A stretch of 64,000 nt of DNA from Sipunculus nudus. Lineage: Eukaryota > Annelida > Sipuncula > Golfingiida > Sipunculidae. Every line of letters begins with the position of its first letter. Within the stretch, counting starts at the first letter, position 1. Shown piece after piece: positions 62,677 through 64,000 of the stretch. Below the pieces are notes generated by a model. The model worked only from the letters and a program-made list of their open reading frames with translations. It did no database searches and was not told where the DNA came from. A program made the position numbers and the translations under genes. The stretch spans positions 97,332,723 through 97,396,722 of the forward strand of contig CM049309.1 in assembly GCA_026874595.1 (NCBI GenBank), read 5' to 3'.

Positions 62677-64000
62677 GTGTGTATACAACATAACATGGGT
62701 ATGTGTATGTATGTATGTATGTACGCATGTATGCATATATGTATGTATGTATCACTGTAGGACGATGCGGACCCTGGCTGTTTAACTTCACTCTTATGGT
62801 TCTAAACTTAGTGTTATGTTGCTAAAGTTACGTTACGGTCCTAAACCTTGAGTGTTATGGTCTAAAACCTACGATATTATGGTCGCAAATTTACGTTGTC
62901 ATGGTCCAAATCTTACCTTGTTTTGGTCCTAAACTTCAGCAGAATCTGGCTTTAACACAGCTCTTATGTGTGAAGCGACTCTTGTTTGGGGCCGCTATCT
63001 ATACAATGCACAGGCTTGTCTGTAGATATCCTTCTCCACAACTTTGTTAAGCAAGTTTGGTGTCGTAGTCCATGTTTCACTTATTATTTTTGTTGGCAGG
63101 TGACAGGGGGCGCCGACGCCACAGGATTGGGGCTCGCAGAGGTTCAGGGGCCATGTGCCCTATATGCAAACAGCGTAAGAGCAACCTGAAAAGGCACATG
63201 AGATCGGTACACCCAGAAGTGAAGGTAGAAACAACACAACTGAGTAGCTGCAGTGTCGCTGGCTGCCCCTTCGTCGGCCAGCGACTAGACTCCCACCTCG
63301 TCACCGTGCACGGATTTAAGCGGGGCACAGATCTGCACAAACGCTATTTTAAGGTGCCAGCCTCACCCAACCTGTTACTGGAAGAGTTCCAGACGCACCT
63401 TACATCGTTCAGCGGCGGGGCCCGCTCTGACAAGTCCGCATTACAACACTCCTCCCAAGTTGAGAAGATGTTGAAGGATGTCAAAGATGTGCATCACTTT
63501 ACAACATCCGGGCTCCAGGACTCCATGCAGTCTGGACACATTAAACATATCATAGAAAATTCTCAGCCCGGGACCTTCAGGAGCTATATCCATTCCTTGC
63601 AGCTTTACACGAATTTCCTGACATTCCGTGTGCAAGAACAGGGTCCATTGTCCAACGTTACATCGGCATCTTTGAATGTTGTCCAAAATCTTCTAAAGAA
63701 CTGGCTCAAGGCAACCTCGAAAAACTACTCTCAGAGGCAAGCTGAACTAAGGATTGAGGAACAGACTAAAATACCGACGGCCAAAGATATCGCCAACTAC
63801 TTGACCAGCCCATACGCTAAACAGATGGAAGTGTATTTTAAAACTAAATCTGGACCCACTATCAAAATGCGAAACCATCTGCTTCTGCAGTTTCTGATCC
63901 ACAACGCCACAAGGCCTAGCCCCATCATTAACATGACGGTTAAAGATTACCAAAATGCCAGTGTCCACGGCAACCGGAAAGTTATTCTGGTACGTAACAC
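46352..64000 (+). CDS. Cassette gene: acidic micro-exon repeats leading to C2H2 fingers and a tyrosine-recombinase-like domain (partial, 3' end beyond window)
   Basis: Inferred gene model. Exons: 46352-46413 (ATG at 46368), 46619-46657, 46962-47003, 47343-47387, D cassettes (47664 to 52507), 55002-55082, E cassettes (55610 to 61351), and 63100 onward. All internal junctions are phase 1 with GT-AG sites, so every small exon is symmetric and can be skipped or added in frame. Full inclusion would give about 400 acidic residues (MAEKDSPELDEEFWK, then Glu/Asp/Ser-rich blocks), followed by a basic patch, two zinc fingers and an integrase-like fold. A DNA-binding protein with a variable acidic arm is the simplest reading. 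The combination resembles tyrosine-recombinase-derived proteins of metazoans, but no orthologue could be checked. No transcript evidence is available, so which cassettes are used is unknown. Confidence 0.6.
46619..46657 (+). CDS. Cassette gene: 39-bp micro-exon
   Basis: Acceptor catctgttgcag, donor CCAG/gtacgt, phase 1/1. Encodes AFRLEMFGQETMP. Confidence 0.65.
46962..47003 (+). CDS. Cassette gene: 42-bp micro-exon
   Basis: Acceptor atacatttacag, donor TTAG/gtaggt, phase 1/1. Encodes ELPEELETPEVVQL. Confidence 0.65.
47343..47387 (+). CDS. Cassette gene: 45-bp micro-exon
   Basis: Acceptor atatgcattacag, donor TCGG/gtgtgt, phase 1/1. Encodes EYGTDTGSSDDQDDS, so acidic/serine character begins here and continues in the D cassettes. 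Confidence 0.65.
47664..47720 (+). pseudogene. D cassette 1, acceptor lost
   Basis: 57 bp encoding GEEDSQLSEASEDKDRNMS with a good donor (TCCA/gtgagt). The acceptor reads ttcattcac where every other copy has ttcattcag or ttcatttag, so this exon is probably skipped. Confidence 0.6.
47837..47868. repeat. (TC)n microsatellite in D intron
   Basis: Uninterrupted tctctctctc. Equivalent but shorter or impure tracts occur in each D unit (for example 48613, 49530, 51056, 51852). Confidence 0.9.
48438..48494 (+). CDS. D cassette 2
   Basis: ttcattcag acceptor, TCCA/gtgagt donor, phase 1/1. Encodes GEEDSKLSAASEDKDRSMS. Confidence 0.7.
49185..49241 (+). CDS. D cassette 3
   Basis: ttctttcag acceptor, TCCA/gtgagt donor. 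Encodes GEEDSQLSEASDDKDRNMS. Confidence 0.7.
49394..49418 (+). pseudogene. D cassette remnant (3' half only)
   Basis: gccaaagacagaaacatttcca followed by gtgagt matches the end of a D exon. The acceptor and first half are missing. It begins a unit that continues normally to cassette 4, 0.75 kb further on, so a deletion removed most of one unit. Confidence 0.7.
50120..50176 (+). CDS. D cassette 4
   Basis: ttcattcag acceptor, TCCA/gtgagt donor. Encodes GEEDSQLSEASDDKDINMS. Confidence 0.7.
50881..50940 (+). CDS. D cassette 5, 60 bp
   Basis: ttcatttag acceptor, TGCA/gtgagt donor. Encodes GEEDGQLSAASDDKDLNIEC, one codon longer than its siblings but still phase 1/1. Confidence 0.7.
51680..51736 (+). 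CDS. D cassette 6
   Basis: ttcattcag acceptor, TCCA/gtgagt donor. Encodes GEEDSQLSEASDDKDMVMS. The upstream intron has a small local duplication (attaatccttct twice, 51620-51660). Confidence 0.7.
52451..52507 (+). CDS. D cassette 7
   Basis: ttcattcag acceptor, TCCA/gtgagt donor. Encodes GEEDSQLSEASDDTDKNMS. Confidence 0.7.
53095..53280 (+). repeat. 51-bp minisatellite, short block
   Basis: About three to four degenerate units of gactgttagacatgttaact...tttagacaagtatcagtgac. The same family as at 53858. Confidence 0.75.
53330..53735 (+). repeat. TATGGTCCTAAACTTAC word array between the D and E arrays
   Basis: The word and variants (ttatggtcctaaac, gatatggtcctaaattta) recur about every 25-35 bp. 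It stands in an intron between D cassette 7 and the 55002 exon. Confidence 0.75.
53755..53816. repeat. (AT)n microsatellite
   Basis: About 60 bp of uninterrupted AT. Confidence 0.95.
53858..54240 (+). repeat. 51-bp minisatellite, about 7.5 units
   Basis: Units of ctgttagacatgttaacagg...gcttttagacaagtatcagtgaccgtgcaga. The period is a multiple of 3 and both strands stay open (126 and 184 codons), but the peptides are only repeat artefacts. Confidence 0.9.
54241..55001. other. Intron with two HINE-like 3' ends
   Basis: AT-rich intronic DNA. cagctgagccacgagaccca at about 54477 with the perfect palindrome GAGACCCATGGGTCTC (54491-54506), and cagctgagcgacgtgaccca at about 54917, are 3' ends of the HINE-like family seen at 10914. 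Ends with acceptor tgttttgttgcag. Confidence 0.5.
55002..55082 (+). CDS. Cassette gene: single 81-bp exon between the arrays
   Basis: Acceptor gttttgttgcag, donor TTGC/gtaggt, phase 1/1. Encodes TTIRLPSGQIFILKVPIDER then EQDSSL, 27 codons. It is the only non-repeated exon between the D and E arrays and is the least acidic of the small exons. The antisense ORF over it (54916-55131) is a shadow. Confidence 0.65.
55083..55609. other. Intron with (AT)n and poly-C tracts
   Basis: Contains (TA)n at about 55400-55455 and a 15-base poly-C run at about 55502-55516. ORFs across it are low-complexity. Confidence 0.6.
55610..55666 (+). CDS. E cassette 1 (outer type)
   Basis: ttttacaacag acceptor, AAAG/gtattg donor, phase 1/1. 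Encodes GQGEAVVQKEETQLEPCNK. Like cassette 10 it has QGEA, unlike the eight inner copies (LGEA or LCEA). Confidence 0.65.
56081..56137 (+). CDS. E cassette 2 (type A)
   Basis: tacagcag acceptor (a NAGNAG pair, cag/cag, which could add one codon), GAAG/gtagtg donor. Encodes GLGEAAVQEKETQLDPSKE. Confidence 0.7.
56732..56788 (+). CDS. E cassette 3 (type B)
   Basis: Same splice sites. Encodes GLCEATVQEEETQLEPCKE, with two cysteines absent from type A. Confidence 0.7.
57384..57440 (+). CDS. E cassette 4 (type A)
   Basis: Encodes GLGEAAVQEKETQLDPSKE, identical to cassette 2. Confidence 0.7.
58035..58091 (+). CDS. E cassette 5 (type B)
   Basis: Encodes GLCEATVQEEETQLEPCKE. It differs from cassette 3 by a silent change (CCG for CCT). 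Confidence 0.7.
58687..58743 (+). CDS. E cassette 6 (type A)
   Basis: Encodes GLGEAAVQEEETQLDPSKE (Glu for Lys relative to cassettes 2 and 4). Confidence 0.7.
59339..59395 (+). CDS. E cassette 7 (type B)
   Basis: Encodes GLCEATVQEEETQLEPCKE. Confidence 0.7.
59991..60047 (+). CDS. E cassette 8 (type A)
   Basis: Encodes GLGEAAVQEEETQLDPSKE, same protein as cassette 6. Confidence 0.7.
60643..60699 (+). CDS. E cassette 9 (type B)
   Basis: Encodes GLCEATVQEEETQLEPCKE with the CCG codon of cassette 5. Confidence 0.7.
61295..61351 (+). CDS. E cassette 10 (outer type)
   Basis: ttttacagcag acceptor, GAAG/gtaggg donor. The exon starts ACCAAGGGG, so the first codon is x-A-C (Asp after a G), giving DQGEAAVQEEETQLEPCQE. 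The unit body is more diverged than the inner copies. Confidence 0.7.
61561..62040 (+). repeat. Decayed E unit(s) without an exon
   Basis: cagattgtcatacaatgtgc, cacaccttatactc and gtctttatatattag at 61640-61760, then a second, more eroded copy to 62040, follow the E array with no recognisable cassette. Confidence 0.65.
62041..62345 (+). repeat. Degenerate repeat of about 30-45 bp
   Basis: ttgat(c/t)ataaacacaggtgaaaac words recur six to eight times with irregular spacing. Confidence 0.6.
62346..62960 (+). repeat. TATGGTCCTAAACTTAC word array after the E array, with (AT)n tracts
   Basis: The word recurs at about 62375-62440, once at 62600-62620, and at 62790-62935. (AT)n lies at about 62528-62574 and 62628-62670, and a gtatgtatgtatg run at about 62700-62755. 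Confidence 0.75.
62961..63099 (+). other. End of the last intron, carrying E-unit-like sequence
   Basis: gctatctatacaatgcacagg and cttgtctgtagatatccttc at about 62994-63033 match the segment just upstream of every E exon, but no E exon follows. The intron then ends ttttgttggcag before the large exon. Confidence 0.55.
63100..64000 (+). CDS. Cassette gene: large exon with C2H2 fingers and tyrosine-recombinase-like domain (partial)
   Basis: Acceptor ttgttggcag, phase 1. The frame is open to the window edge (300 residues). Residues 2-15 are basic (DRGRRRHRIGARRG, a likely nuclear-localisation or DNA-contact patch). Two zinc fingers follow: C20-C23-H33-H38 (CPIC...H...H) and C51-C56-H66-H71. An alpha-helical stretch comes next (FRSYIHSLQLYTNFLTFR, like the core-binding SAM-like region of tyrosine recombinases). 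Then NATRPSPIINMTVKDYQNA has Arg272 in the position of the first catalytic Arg (usual form RPG.I..LT). The later catalytic residues (H-x-x-R, Tyr) would lie beyond the window. A donor-like CTG/gtacgt at 63989/63990 could end the exon; otherwise it reads on. Codon use is clearly GC-richer than the flanks. Known relatives are Crypton-derived and other recombinase-like metazoan genes. Confidence 0.75.

Overview
The window looks like nuclear DNA from a marine invertebrate, most likely a bivalve mollusc. It is AT-rich, genes are split by introns, and most of it is repeats. Several repeats have a bivalve look: short 'aggtcaaaggtcaaggtcac' phrases, an element that starts GCTCAGC and ends in a GAGACCCATGGGTCTC palindrome, a tRNA-derived SINE, an L1/Tx1-like LINE, and an integrase-first Ty3/gypsy pol. 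The species call is an inference; no host gene here identifies it.

Region by region. (1) 1-2.9 kb: the last coding exon and probable 3' UTR of an unrecognised gene with a Ser/Asp/Tyr-rich tail. (2) 3.4-11.4 kb: a nested pile. A roughly 0.5-kb repeat (three copies, one holding a SINE) is split by a HINE/pearl-like element, which is itself split by a 5.0-kb LINE with an exact 11-bp target duplication. (3) 11.4-16.9 kb: mostly featureless DNA with fragments of the same repeats. (4) 17-23.1 kb: a broken Ty3/gypsy fossil on the minus strand with integrase ahead of reverse transcriptase, holding an LTR-like insertion. It stops at a 0.47-kb TTAGGG array. (5) 23.1-45 kb: a block resembling subtelomeric DNA. 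It holds two TTAGGG arrays in the same orientation, a 1.2-kb segmental duplication, satellites of about 215, 490 and 168 bp, and long tracts built from the short palindromic words AACACTTAAG/CTTAAGTGTT and CAACTTAAGC.

(6) 45.3-64 kb: the most interesting part, a plus-strand gene continuing past the window. It appears to encode an acidic N-terminal region assembled from very small phase-1/phase-1 exons. Two exons are amplified in tandem with their introns: a 57-bp GEEDSQLSEASDDKD cassette (seven recognisable copies plus a remnant, about 0.75-kb spacing) and a 57-bp GEAAVQEEETQLEP cassette (ten copies, about 0.65-kb spacing, eight of them alternating as two subtypes in a 1.3-kb dimer). These lead into a large exon with a basic patch, two C2H2 fingers and the start of a tyrosine-recombinase-like domain. 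Because the cassettes are multiples of 3 and symmetric in phase, any number can be included or skipped without shifting frame. The intron DNA of the two arrays is itself related, and arrays of the word TATGGTCCTAAACTTAC lie before, between and after them.

All calls are from reading the sequence. No database search or transcript evidence was available, so exon inclusion and family names are inferences.
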